From Paraburkholderia franconis (GTDB lineage Bacteria; Pseudomonadota; Gammaproteobacteria; Burkholderiales; Burkholderiaceae), in NCBI RefSeq assembly GCF_009362735.1, contig NZ_WHNP01000031.1:1-64000 (forward strand): a stretch of DNA of 64,000 bases. The letters are read 5' to 3'. The notes beneath the pieces are model-generated. The model did not search any database. It saw only the letters and a list, made by a program, of their open reading frames with translations, and was not told the DNA's origin. Below, in pieces: positions 54,077 to 63,886 of this stretch (position 1 is its first letter; every line of letters starts with the position of its first letter). Made by a program: the position numbers and the translations under genes.

Positions 54077-55375
54077 TTATTTAATGGCACGGGTTGCGTA
54101 TCCATAGCCATCCGCCGGTTGCACCATCGTGCAATGACGGTGTGCTATGCCCTGTACGACACCTTGCGGTGTCTGGATGTTAAAGTTCCCTGTCGCGCGA
54201 ACGGCGACACGGCCGACATGCGTTCCGGCCTTCTTGCCGGTGGGAACCGTGGCCCGGACACGGTCACCCGTCTGAAAACCGTGAATGCGTTTCTGGCGGA
54301 CCAGGAAACCTCGCGGAAAACCGTGCGCGGTCAGACGCGTGCGCTGATAACTGCCGCGTCCGCTGCACTTGAGCTCCAACGTCGGCCGTTGCCAGCCGAA
54401 TATCGCCTGGACTGTTCCGACGCACGCGGCGTCAAGTGCGTGGGTCTTCGGGAGTCCAAGGCGCGTACGATTCCACTTTGTCCGTCCACCGCTACCGGCC
54501 TCGACAGTCAGGTCCGTGGTCTTCAACGCGTTGAGCAGCACCCAGCGAGTGGTGTTGACAGCGGCTGCGTCCCGCAGCGGTGCCTTTGCTTTTGCCAAAA
54601 TGCGTGCGAGCCGTGCCTTTTCTTTGACGAATTCGCGCACGTCCTGTGCGCCCTTGTCGAGGTTGCACGGCTCACAGCCAAGCGTCAGGTTCGATACGCG
54701 ATTCGAGCCGCCACGGGCCTTTGCCAGAACATGCTCGATTTGCAGCGGCACACCCTGTGCATCGCAGTAAGCACACCGTCTACCCCATTTCTCGAGCAGG
54801 TATTCCCGCACTTCGTAACCAAAGAGTACGCCTTGCTGGTACTCAACGCCGGCAATCTCCGGGTTCTGCATTGCCTGCATGTCGAAGCGCACCAGTTCCA
54901 TGGACAGCGCCGAAAAGGGCACCCAACGCTGGATGCGCCGGAACCACGACATCGTGGTTTCGATGCGGTGCTGCAGACTTGGAGCAAGCCACCCTGTCCT
55001 GCGCGTCCGATTATTGAACCGCGGCGCACGGTAGCGCAGATTCGCACCGCGACGCCGACGCCGAAACCTGCTCCGCTGCATCAACGCTTCACTGATTTGC
55101 CGGCCACGGTGGACCAACTCGAACAGGTTCAGCACTCCAACGCCCGCGTCGGCCTTTTCGAGCACAAGAGCCATTCCGGTGGTTTTGCTACCGGGGTCGA
55201 GCTTCAACCGCAAAGGCTGGAACCGACTGTTCCTTGCCAACCGGTCAGTCAGGCGAATCACGAACGGCACCACCCTGTGTACGCGTGCGCGACCGCGCGC
55301 GAGCAACAGCCTTGCGCGTTTCTCCGAGCACGGCATCAGCGGTAAGCCCCGCCTGTCCAAAACAAATACGCTCAA
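54077..55375 (-). CDS. iscB: IscB, RNA-guided HNH/RuvC endonuclease
   Basis: 432 residues from a TTG start (55373-55375); no suitable ATG is available. PLMP domain: 'GLPLMPCSEKRARLLLARGR' (PLMP at 12-15). RuvC-I: 'LKLDPGSKTTGMALV' with D60. Arginine-rich bridge helix: residues about 100-117 (RSRFRRRRRG). RuvC-II: 'SMELVRF' with E160. HNH: 'CAYCDAQGVPLQIEHVLAKA' with H215, N229, and zinc-type Cys201/204/234/237. RuvC-III: 'KTHALDAACVG' with H312 and D315. The C-terminal part after 320 is the basic TAM-interaction region. All expected catalytic residues are present, so it should be active. IscB is the ancestor-like relative of Cas9; it uses an omega RNA guide and cuts both strands. The RNA lies immediately upstream. 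Confidence 0.95.
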   Translation of the reverse strand: MSVFVLDRRGLPLMPCSEKRARLLLARGRARVHRVVPFVIRLTDRLARNSRFQPLRLKLDPGSKTTGMALVLEKADAGVGVLNLFELVHRGRQISEALMQRSRFRRRRRGANLRYRAPRFNNRTRRTGWLAPSLQHRIETTMSWFRRIQRWVPFSALSMELVRFDMQAMQNPEIAGVEYQQGVLFGYEVREYLLEKWGRRCAYCDAQGVPLQIEHVLAKARGGSNRVSNLTLGCEPCNLDKGAQDVREFVKEKARLARILAKAKAPLRDAAAVNTTRWVLLNALKTTDLTVEAGSGGRTKWNRTRLGLPKTHALDAACVGTVQAIFGWQRPTLELKCSGRGSYQRTRLTAHGFPRGFLVRQKRIHGFQTGDRVRATVPTGKKAGTHVGRVAVRATGNFNIQTPQGVVQGIAHRHCTMVQPADGYGYATRAIK

Positions 55376-55656
55376 TCTGAAGTTCCCATTCTGCCCTTAC
55401 GGGCCTCGTGACGGGAGCCCTGCGGCCCCGCTCCCCTCGCCAATGTTGTTCGGCAGCACATCCTCGCGGCCCGTTTCGGCACACCCAAAGCGTGTCTGCG
55501 ACCGCAGGTTACAGGGCCTGGAACTGAGGAAGCATTCCAGGGTGTGTCCTTAACTTCCGTACAACGTAGCTGCTATGCAGCTTAGGCTGGTCAATCAGGC
55601 TTTAACGACAGGCCTCGCTCTTCAGGGCGGGGTGATTGACGGTATTCCTGAATCAG
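55376..55656 (-). ncRNA. Omega RNA of IscB, with candidate 16-nt guide at its 5' end
   Basis: Read 5' to 3' on the minus strand. A guide would be 55656-55641 (CTGATTCAGGAATACC). Then comes stem 1 GTCAATCA (55633-55640) with TGATTGAC (55590-55597), an 8-bp perfect match. Hairpin AGCTGC-TAT-GCAGCT is at 55568-55582. Stem CCTGGAA/TTCCAGG is at 55517-55523 and 55535-55541, embedded in a segment ACACCCTGGAA that resembles the ACCCTGGGA stem of the OgeuIscB omega RNA as I remember it. Stem GGGAGC/GCTCCC is at 55413-55418 and 55430-55435. Omega RNAs lie just 5' of iscB with the guide at the 5' end, as here. The 3' limit (into iscB or not) is not visible. Confidence 0.8.
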
Positions 55657-55761
55657 ACTGGCACTGCGGTGTGATGCTGGACAGCTGCTTTGGATACTGA
55701 CGTCGGACGCTTGCGCACATTCTCGCACCAGCGTGTTGTCGTTCGCGATGCGAGCCTCAAC

Positions 55762-56274
55762 TCAATCCGCGCTCGGCTCTGTGTGAAACGTGAAGCGTTC
55801 TCCATCGCGCGCGAGCACGAGCGTCGCATTCGCAGGTACCTCGACCGTGCCGCCGAGGAAGCGTGCGGCGACCGGCAACTCGCGCCCGCCACGGTCGGCG
55901 AGCACGGCCAGTTCGACGGATGCGGGGCGCCCGTAGTCGTACAGTTCGTTCAATGCGGCGCGCACGGTGCGGCCCGTGTACAGCACGTCGTCGACGAGCA
56001 CGATGCGGCGGTTGTCGACTTCAAACGGCAACGAAGTCGGGCTTGCCTGCGTGTGCAGACCTTTCTTCGCGTAATCGTCCCGATGCAGCGCGACGTTGAC
56101 GACGCCGAACGTCGCAACGTTCAGGTCCTTGGCGAGCCGCTCGGCGAGCCATGCGCCGCCGCTGTAGATGCCGGCGAGCACCGCGCCATCGGGACCACCC
56201 AGCGCGCCGCCGTATGCCGCGCGAATCTGTTCAAGCACAGCGCGATAGAGCGCCTCGGCGTCAATGGAACTCAT
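55762..56274 (-). CDS. pyrR: Bifunctional PyrR: pyr regulator / uracil phosphoribosyltransferase
   Basis: 170 residues from the ATG at 56272-56274, overlapping the end of ruvX by 14 bases. 'VLVDDVLYTGRTVRAALNEL' is the PRPP-binding loop; 'AVLAGIYSGGAWLAERLAKD' and 'LPFEVDNRRIVLVDD' are family blocks. Proteins of this family form UMP from uracil and PRPP. In Gram-positives they also bind pyr mRNA; that role is not established in beta-proteobacteria, and I see no anti-antiterminator upstream. The pyrR stop is 122 bases from the left end of the IscB element, which lies downstream in the direction of transcription. Confidence 0.9.
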   Translation of the reverse strand: MSSIDAEALYRAVLEQIRAAYGGALGGPDGAVLAGIYSGGAWLAERLAKDLNVATFGVVNVALHRDDYAKKGLHTQASPTSLPFEVDNRRIVLVDDVLYTGRTVRAALNELYDYGRPASVELAVLADRGGRELPVAARFLGGTVEVPANATLVLARDGERFTFHTEPSAD

Positions 56275-56701
56275 GATCGTAGGAAAGTCCGTCCAGATAC
56301 TGCTGGAGAATGATGCACGCGGCTTCGGCGTCGAGCATGCCGGCCTGTCTCGCCCCGCTGCGGATGCCCGCCTCCGCTTCGACCGACGAATAGCGTTCGT
56401 CGACCCACGAGACGGGGAGATTGAAGCGCCCATTCAGCTGATTGCCGAAGCGTTTGGCAAGCTGCGTTCGTTCATGTGCGGTGCCATCGGGATGCATCGG
56501 CAGCCCGACGACGAGCGCATCGGGCTTCCATTCGTCGATCAGTTTGCCGACGGCTTCGAAACGGTATTCGCGATTGCGGTTTTGCAGAACGACGAGGGGC
56601 CGAGCGCTGCGCGTCAGTGAATTGCCGACGGCCACGCCGATGCGTTTTTCGCCATAGTCGAACGCAAGCAGCGTCGCTTCACGTCCGGCTATGTCGCTCA
56701 T
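56261..56701 (-). CDS. ruvX: YqgF/RuvX family Holliday-junction resolvase-like protein
   Basis: 146 residues. 'LLAFDYGEKRIGVAVGNSLT' (catalytic Asp), 'DALVVGLPMHPDGTAHERTQ' and 'PVSWVDERYSSVEAEAGIRS' (DERYSS) are the hallmark motifs of the RNase H-fold YqgF family. It processes the 5' end of 16S rRNA precursor and may also resolve Holliday junctions. It overlaps yqgE by four bases and pyrR by 14, so the three form one operon. Confidence 0.93.
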   Translation of the reverse strand: MSDIAGREATLLAFDYGEKRIGVAVGNSLTRSARPLVVLQNRNREYRFEAVGKLIDEWKPDALVVGLPMHPDGTAHERTQLAKRFGNQLNGRFNLPVSWVDERYSSVEAEAGIRSGARQAGMLDAEAACIILQQYLDGLSYDHEFH

Positions 56702-57273
56702 GCGTGACCCGCTTCGCCGGAGAGCATCGACGACGAAATGCCGAGCAGTGCGAGCGCGGCTTCGAAACGGTCTTCAGCGGGCACGTCGAACACGATCTTC
56801 GGATCGGCCTGAACGGTGAGCCAGCCGTTCTTCGAGATTTCATCTTCCAGCTGGCCCGCGCCCCACCCGGCATGACCGAGCGTCAGCAGGAAGCGCTGCG
56901 GACCCTTGCCGCTCGCGACAGCTTCCAGCACGTCTTTCGACGTAGTCATTTCGAGCCCGCCCGGCACCTGCATCGACGACGTGTACGTGCTTTCCGATGC
57001 GTCATGCAGCACGAAGCCGCGTTCCGTCTGGACGGGACCGCCGAAGTACACGGGAACATGCAGCAGAGGTTCGATTTCGAGCTTGAGATCGATGCGATTG
57101 AAGAGCGCCTCAAGGTCGATGTCGGTTGGCCTGTTGATGACGAGGCCAAGCGCGCCGCGCTCGCTGTGATCGCAAAGGTAGACCACCGTTCCTGAAAACG
57201 TGGGGTCCGCCATGTTCGGCATGGCGATCAGGAACTGGTTGGTCAGATTGATGCGATCGTTACTCTTGGGCAT
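56698..57273 (-). CDS. YqgE/AlgH family protein (DUF179)
   Basis: 191 residues from the ATG at 57271-57273. 'LTNQFLIAMPNMADPTFSGT', 'VVYLCDHSERGALGLVINRP' and 'RFLLTLGHAGWGAGQLEDEI' define the family, the last including 'GYAGWGxGQLExEi'. The biochemical role is not established; it regularly sits upstream of ruvX in beta- and gamma-proteobacteria. The upstream frame extension has no coding character. It is the first gene of the pyr array read here, so the promoter driving the downstream pyr genes and perhaps the IscB element should lie at 57274-57537. Confidence 0.92.
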   Translation of the reverse strand: MPKSNDRINLTNQFLIAMPNMADPTFSGTVVYLCDHSERGALGLVINRPTDIDLEALFNRIDLKLEIEPLLHVPVYFGGPVQTERGFVLHDASESTYTSSMQVPGGLEMTTSKDVLEAVASGKGPQRFLLTLGHAGWGAGQLEDEISKNGWLTVQADPKIVFDVPAEDRFEAALALLGISSSMLSGEAGHA

Positions 57274-57537
57274 AGGTCGAATTTTAGCAAAGACGGTGCG
57301 CAACTGCGGGCTTCTGGCCCCATACACGGAGGCCTGCCGGATCGTACCGCGCGCCACGCTTGCAGCCTGTGCGCAACCTGTGTGCATCGGTGCGCGGCCG
57401 GCAAAAACCGCAGTCCATGAAACTGCACTCTATCACGCGCCTTGGCCTTGCCGGGCAAGAGGAACGTGCGCTATCGCGCGGCAGATGGCATAGGACAAGT
57501 GACCGTCCCTATCCAACCCGCGTAAGCCTTCGACTCG

Positions 57538-58947
57538 CTACGCGCCGCCGTGTTCGATCGCGTGCGTGAGCGCCGCGAGAGCGGTCGTCGCGGACTGCGG
57601 TGCGACACCCGCCGCCACCTTGTGCAACATCGCACGCAGCGCCCCGGCAGCGGCTTCGAGCGAAGGTGCGTCGGGCGCGTCGACGACGACATGTGCGCGA
57701 ACCGCGGGCGTCGACACGCCAGCGTGCGCACGGCGACGCCACGCGAGCCCAAGCGCATCGGCGAGCAGCGCCACCTGGCCCAGTCCGAGCGCGGACGCCG
57801 CCGCGCCCAACCGGTACGCGGCATCGCCAGCCTGCAGCGCGGCGCTGGGGTCCGCCTTCTGTGGATTGTCCGCGGCGCGTGCATGGTCGGTCAGCGCGAC
57901 GATAGCGCCATCGGCCGTCTGCAAGAAGTCTTCGTAGGCGTTCGCATTGACCGTCAGCACGCCCAGCTCGCGCGTCGCCGCGACGTACGCGGCCAACGCC
58001 TCGGCCTGGCGCGCGCCCTGCTCCCACAGCGCCTCGGACGCCTGCGTGCCCGCGATATGCCAGTCCACCGTCAGGCCGTAGTCCCGCAGCAGTTCCACGT
58101 GTTCGGTGTCTTCGGCGGCGGCGCCGAAAAGCGCGTAGTCGCGCCACAGAAGCGCGAGCGTCGCGCGCACAAGCGAGCGCGGCGCGAGGGGAATGCCGCG
58201 CGCCTCGTCTGCGAGCGCCAGATTGCAGCGCGCATAAAAACGCCGCGTTTCAGCGTCTTCGATGGATAGGCCGCGTGCGCGCAACGCGCGGGCGCAGGCG
58301 GACGCGAGACGCCAGAAGTCGTACGGATCGGGACCCGCCAGTTCGGCAAGGCATGCGTCGAGATCGCCGAGCGCGGCGTTGACGGCGCCCGCCACCGCGC
58401 TTGTGCCGACATTGCCCTTCGAGCGCAGCACGGGAAGCAGCGCCCGCTCGTAGCGCGCCCGCGCATGCGCGAGACGCGCGGCAGACTGCGACCGGAGCGT
58501 GACGGGCGGAATCGGCCGGCCGGCCAGCGCGATGTCTTCGAATGCAACGCTGTAGGCGGGCGTGTGCTGCGCGATGTGCGTGCTGAGTGCCTCGTAGTGT
58601 GAGAACAGCGCGGGTGAGCAACTCAGCTCGCGCAGATTGCGCCGCTCGAGCGTCGCGTGAAACGCGCGCAACGCCGCGCCGAACGTGGCGCGCGCTGGCG
58701 CCTCGTCGGCGAGACCGCTCGCGGCCATCGGCGACACCAGCAGTAGCGCGTCGGTGAAACGTTGCGCGGCCAGCCAGCCCGCCTCGCGCAGCGCGCGCAC
58801 TGCGACGAGCAGCTGCGCGGTCATGTCGCGACGCCCTTCGAAGGCGTCGAGGGCGTCGGCAATGGCCTGTTCCGCCGGACGGACGGCGCCGCCGCGGGGG
58901 TTCGGTAAAGCGTCGAGCGTGTCGGGCGATGCGGATCGAGGAGTCAT
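57538..58947 (-). CDS. Large alpha-helical hypothetical protein (possible FimL/CheA-N-like)
   Basis: 469 residues from the ATG at 58945-58947. It is rich in alanine, leucine and arginine with long amphipathic helices, for example 'DALDAFEGRRDMTAQLLVAV' and 'TLRSQSAARLAHARARYERA'. There is no membrane segment and no signature motif. The order of helices and 'RDYGLTVDW' remind me of the N-terminal half of type IV pilus chemotaxis-like proteins (FimL/PilL), but without a phosphorylatable histidine I can point to. It lies alone upstream of the yqgE group. The reading frame continues beyond the chosen start but loses coding character. Confidence 0.55.
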   Translation of the reverse strand: MTPRSASPDTLDALPNPRGGAVRPAEQAIADALDAFEGRRDMTAQLLVAVRALREAGWLAAQRFTDALLLVSPMAASGLADEAPARATFGAALRAFHATLERRNLRELSCSPALFSHYEALSTHIAQHTPAYSVAFEDIALAGRPIPPVTLRSQSAARLAHARARYERALLPVLRSKGNVGTSAVAGAVNAALGDLDACLAELAGPDPYDFWRLASACARALRARGLSIEDAETRRFYARCNLALADEARGIPLAPRSLVRATLALLWRDYALFGAAAEDTEHVELLRDYGLTVDWHIAGTQASEALWEQGARQAEALAAYVAATRELGVLTVNANAYEDFLQTADGAIVALTDHARAADNPQKADPSAALQAGDAAYRLGAAASALGLGQVALLADALGLAWRRRAHAGVSTPAVRAHVVVDAPDAPSLEAAAGALRAMLHKVAAGVAPQSATTALAALTHAIEHGGA

Positions 58948-59371
58948 GAGCAGGCTGCAAGTACGCCGGCATCGTCGGACAGGCACCAGCACGGCGCCGC
59001 CCGAACTGCCGCAGTGGCGAAAATAAAGCAACCGCAGGGCCTTCGGACGCCTAGCCGGAAACGGCGCCCGCGCACTTTGCAGACGCGAGACGCCGGGCTG
59101 GCAACGGCTGCGCGAACGGCAAGCGCACGCGTTGCGCGCATCGGCAAGCTCCGGCAAGCATCGACGCCGACGAAACGGCACCTGCTAGGCCAAAACCATA
59201 ATCATGCGCAATAGCGCACTATAAAGCGCAATGAAAGCCCGGTGACGCGCTACGCTGCGACACCGCGTGTGCATGGATGTTCCATCCCGCGCGAAAACAT
59301 GCAATTCGAGTCCTGCTGCCCTTCACTCCATGCGACGGACAAACGCTACCCGTCGCCGAGCGATGAGTCGC
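58948..59371. other. Intergenic interval, about 420 bp
   Basis: No gene recognised between the hypothetical gene and rubredoxin. I see no RNA gene. Confidence 0.4.
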
Positions 59372-59542
59372 TCAGATCTGGACCATCTCGAAGTCTTCCT
59401 TGCGGGCGCCGCACTCGGGGCAGGTCCAGTTGATGGGGACATCTTCCCAGCGCGTGCCCGGCGCGATTCCTTCCTCTGGCAGACCGGCTTCTTCGTCGTA
59501 GATCCAGCCGCAGATCAGGCACATCCAGCTCTTATAATCCAT
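59372..59542 (-). CDS. rubA: Rubredoxin
   Basis: 56 residues: MDYKSWMCLICGWIYDEEAG, then LPEEGIAPGTRWEDVPINWT and CPECGARKEDFEMVQI. The iron is bound by C8, C11, C41 and C44, and 'YDEEAG' plus 'PINWTCPECG' are fully typical. It is a small cytoplasmic one-electron carrier. The frame can be read much further upstream but that part is antisense to thiD. Divergent from thiD, with 255 bases between the starts, as is common in Burkholderia. Confidence 0.97.
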   Translation of the reverse strand: MDYKSWMCLICGWIYDEEAGLPEEGIAPGTRWEDVPINWTCPECGARKEDFEMVQI

Positions 59543-59797
59543 TCTTGAGTCGCGTCGAAAAGTCCGTGGAAACGGGAGCCATGATGGTACCGTGTTGCCG
59601 CCGGTATGCCTAGCGGATGCGGGGTCCGAGCGGTCCGAAGCGGCCGTTGCCGCTTTATCTATGATGGGACAGGCCGACTGATGCGAAAAAATGCCGGATG
59701 CCGATATAAAGCCGCATAATTGAGCCGTCTGCGGGCCCCATTGGCGCCTCGCGCTACGGCCCGCGAACGTCCCGCTTATCGACTCATCTAAGATTTC

Positions 59798-60658
59798 ATG
59801 GCCAGCGACACCCCTCCCATCGTTCTCACCTTCGGCCTCTCCGATCCGACGGGCGGCGCCGGGCTGCAAGCCGACCTGATGACGCTTGCCAGCATGGGCT
59901 GCCACGGCGTGTCCGTGCTGACCGGCTACACGGTGCGCGACTCGGCGAACTGCGACGAAGTGACCGGGCTCGACCCGGAAGTCGTCGCGACCCAGGCGCG
60001 GATGCTGCTGGAAGACATGCCCATCGCCGCGTTCAAGGTCGGCGCGGCGACCCGCGCGGAAGTGGTTAGCGCAATCGCCGAAGTGGTCGCCGACTACGAC
60101 GACATCCCGCTCATCCTCGCCCCCGACTTCGCGCTCGACGACGAACACGTGCTCGCCGCCGACGAACTGCGCGAGGCCATCGCCGACCTGCTCGCGCCGC
60201 AGACGACGCTGCTCGTCGCCGACACGACCGCATTGCTCGCGCTCGCGCAACCGGACGGCGACGCCGAAGCGCCAACGCTCGATGCGGCGATCTCGCATCT
60301 GCTGTCGCAAGGGTGCGAATACATCCTGTCGACGGAAACGGGCACGCACCGGCTCGTCAACACGCTCTTCAGCGAAGACGGCCAGATACGGCAGGACATG
60401 TGGGATCGTGGACAGCACCGCATCATGGGCATTACGGATACGCTCGGCGCCGCCATCGCTGCGTTGCTGGCAAATGGCCAGGAGCCGGCCGAAGCCGTGC
60501 GCGAAGCGCAAGAGTATCTGTTCCAGGCGACGCAGGCCGCGTTTCGTCCGGGCATGGGCGCTTACTTGCCGGACCGCTTCTTCTGGGCACGCAGCAGCGA
60601 TGAAGACGTGCCACTCGCCGGAGGCAAGGAGCCGCCGCCGGGTGAGGCGCGGCACTAA
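59798..60658 (+). CDS. thiD: Hydroxymethylpyrimidine/phosphomethylpyrimidine kinase-like
   Basis: 286 residues. 'LTFGLSDPTGGAGLQADLMT' is the HMP-kinase start block (usually 'GSDSSGGAGIQAD'), 'CHGVSVLTGYTVRDSANC' follows, and 'MGITDTLGAAIAALLANGQE' is the C-terminal anion-hole segment ('GTGDTLgaAIAA'). Members phosphorylate hydroxymethylpyrimidine for thiamine synthesis. Some residues of the typical ThiD motif differ, and similarity to pyridoxal kinases cannot be excluded. In Burkholderia the gene usually lies beside rubredoxin and upstream of hemL; no hemL is visible here. Confidence 0.8.
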   Translation: MASDTPPIVLTFGLSDPTGGAGLQADLMTLASMGCHGVSVLTGYTVRDSANCDEVTGLDPEVVATQARMLLEDMPIAAFKVGAATRAEVVSAIAEVVADYDDIPLILAPDFALDDEHVLAADELREAIADLLAPQTTLLVADTTALLALAQPDGDAEAPTLDAAISHLLSQGCEYILSTETGTHRLVNTLFSEDGQIRQDMWDRGQHRIMGITDTLGAAIAALLANGQEPAEAVREAQEYLFQATQAAFRPGMGAYLPDRFFWARSSDEDVPLAGGKEPPPGEARH

Positions 60659-60949
60659 CCTGTCAGGTTCAGCCTTCTGCTCGCAACGTGCGGAGGGCGC
60701 ATTCACATCGCCCCGCTCATATCAGTCCGATGGTCAAGCACGAATTGGCAAATCACGTATTACTTCGGTAATCAAATGTTACAGTGGCGTTAAATCTGAT
60801 GGATTAGAGTTAACGAACTGTAAGCCGAACTCTCCCCGCCTGTTTTTGTTCACTCGCCCGCACACGGGCGACTCGCATCCGAGCGCCCGTTCGGGCAGTG
60901 CCAAAGGCAGGTTGCCCATTCGTTCGGTCAAAAAAAGGAAATAGCCTAA
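60659..60949. other. Interval between thiD and cysC
   Basis: 290 bp, A+T-richer around 60750-60830. It may carry the cysC promoter. No RNA gene or hemL remnant could be read. Confidence 0.35.
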
Positions 60950-61666
60950 TTGGAAAACGTTTGTCCTGGTGACGCTCGCATCGCTGAACCGAGGCCGTCT
61001 CACACCTGTGACCGCGGAACGAACGATCGCGCCGCTCGTGGGAACAGCGCGATACCTGCCGAATGCATTCAACATTTTGTGCAACGTGTCAATGGAACGA
61101 TAACGGAACCCGACCGTGCGCTGAAGTTCGGACACAAGCCAGTCACCGTATGGCTGACGGGCCTGTCGGGCGCCGGCAAATCGACCATCGCGTTTCATCT
61201 GGAACGCGAGCTCATGTCGATGGGTCATGCATGCTACGTGCTCGACGGCGACAATGTTCGTCACGGTCTGACGAGCGACCTTGGCTTTTCGAAGGAAGAC
61301 CGCCGAGAGAATATCCGCCGGGTCGCGCATGTCGCGCAACTGATGAACGACGCTGGCCTGATTGTGATTGCCGCGCTGATTTCGCCGATGCGCGACGACA
61401 GGGCGATGGCTCGCGACATCATCGGACGCGAGAGGTTTGTCGAAACTTATTTGTCCGCTTCGGCAAACGATTGTGCGAAGCGCGACCCGAAAGGCCTCTA
61501 CGCGAAAGCGCACGCGGGAACCCTGAGCTCGTTCACGGGCGTGTCGGCGCCCTACGAAGCGCCAGAAAATCCCGACCTTCTCCTCGAAACAGCCGTGCAA
61601 ACGGAAGCGTCCAGTGTGTCACGTGTGCTCGATCACCTGCGCGCGCACTTCCTGTTGAAGCGCTAA
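60950..61666 (+). CDS. cysC: Adenylylsulfate kinase
   Basis: About 238 residues from a TTG at 60950 that follows AAAAAGGA; a GTG at 61079 (195 residues) is an alternative start, closer to the family size. 'PVTVWLTGLSGAGKSTIAFH' is the P-loop, 'CYVLDGDNVRHGLTSDLGFS' the APS-binding loop, and 'KEDRRENIRRVAHVAQLMND' with 'GLIVIAALISPMRDDRAMAR' the following conserved helices. It phosphorylates APS to PAPS, for sulfate reduction or sulfotransferases. No cysDN or sulfotransferase gene is adjacent. A frameshifted relative lies at 16258. It converges on groEL through a shared terminator. Confidence 0.9.
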   Translation: MENVCPGDARIAEPRPSHTCDRGTNDRAARGNSAIPAECIQHFVQRVNGTITEPDRALKFGHKPVTVWLTGLSGAGKSTIAFHLERELMSMGHACYVLDGDNVRHGLTSDLGFSKEDRRENIRRVAHVAQLMNDAGLIVIAALISPMRDDRAMARDIIGRERFVETYLSASANDCAKRDPKGLYAKAHAGTLSSFTGVSAPYEAPENPDLLLETAVQTEASSVSRVLDHLRAHFLLKR

Positions 61667-61726
61667 AACAATCAACATCGCGGCGTCGGACGGCCAGAAC
61701 GCGGCTTGCCTGCCCGAAGCGCGAAC

Positions 61727-61755
61727 AAAAAACCCGCATCGCTGCGGGGTTTTTG
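61727..61755. terminator. Bidirectional Rho-independent terminator between cysC and groEL
   Basis: Stem CCCGCA (61733-61738) and TGCGGG (61743-61748), with loop TCGC. It is flanked by AAAAAA on the left and TTTTTG on the right, so each strand ends in a U-run. It lies 61 bases after the cysC stop and 56 before the groEL stop. Confidence 0.85.
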
Positions 61756-61810
61756 TTTTGGGAAGCACGCCGCGCGGCGCGCTTCCCGCATGTATTTCCG
61801 TTGCCGGAAA

Positions 61811-63451
<1,641 letters not shown>

Positions 63452-63494
63452 CTTCTAACTCCTTGAATTCTTGAGAATGAACCGGAACAAGTGC

Positions 63495-63785
63495 TTACTT
63501 GTTGACAACGGCCATGATGTCTTCTTCGCGCATCACCAGCAGTTCGTTACCGTCGACCTTGACGGTCTGGCCTGCGTACTTGCCGAACAGGACGCGGTCG
63601 CCGACCTTCACGTCGAGCGCGATCGGGTTGCCCTTGTCGTCACGCTTACCCGGGCCGATGGCCAGCACTTCGCCTTGATCCGGCTTCTCTGCTGCTGCGT
63701 CGGGGATCACAATGCCCGATGCGGTCTTGGTTTCCTGATCCAGACGCTTGACGATCACGCGATCATGCAAAGGACGAAGGTTCAT
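63495..63785 (-). CDS. groES: Co-chaperonin GroES
   Basis: 96 residues from the ATG at 63783-63785: MNLRPLHDRVIVKRLDQETK, then 'ASGIVIPDAAAEKPDQGEVL' (mobile loop) and 'VGDRVLFGKYAGQTVKVDGN'. Forms the seven-membered lid of GroEL. A longer frame upstream runs through the promoter and CIRCE and is not used. Confidence 0.98.
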   Translation of the reverse strand: MNLRPLHDRVIVKRLDQETKTASGIVIPDAAAEKPDQGEVLAIGPGKRDDKGNPIALDVKVGDRVLFGKYAGQTVKVDGNELLVMREEDIMAVVNK

Positions 63786-63859
63786 GGATATATCCTCTCT
63801 TGGATTGGGACTGAAGTACGCTGAGGAAAGCCAGCTGGCTGAGCCAGCCGGCGAAGTTG

Positions 63860-63886
63860 TTAGCACTCTCGTGCAGTGAGTGCTAA
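63860..63886 (-). promoter_or_regulatory. CIRCE operator (HrcA binding site)
   Basis: Perfect inverted repeat TTAGCACTC (63860-63868), nine-base spacer, GAGTGCTAA (63878-63886). This is the consensus CIRCE. It overlaps the expected transcription start of groES-groEL, so HrcA would repress until heat shock. Confidence 0.97.

Larger units (their letters stand above)
53985..55640 (-). mobile_element. IscB-bearing, transposase-less IS200/IS605-type element
   Basis: The outer limits are estimated. The left end (in the direction of iscB) is placed at 55640, where the first stem of the omega RNA begins (GTCAATCA pairing with TGATTGAC at 55590-55597). The right end lies between 53981 and 53995, just beyond a subterminal hairpin, CCCTC..GGC / GCC..GAGGG (53996-54020), of the kind seen at IS200/IS605 ends. 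No TnpA transposase is encoded, so mobilisation would need one in trans. The element is inserted in the pyr operon between pyrR and pyrB, in the same orientation. No terminal inverted repeats or target duplication are expected for this family, and none was seen. Confidence 0.75.

Noticed and set aside
53954..55345. 463-residue open frame opposite iscB
   Set aside because: Antisense shadow. The minus-strand IscB has all its motifs.
53981..55640. Possible TnpA (Y1 transposase) for the IscB element
   Set aside because: No frame in the element shows the HUH motif; the only gene is iscB.
59372..60706. 444-residue reading of the rubredoxin frame
   Set aside because: The upstream extension is antisense to thiD; rubredoxin itself is only 56 residues.
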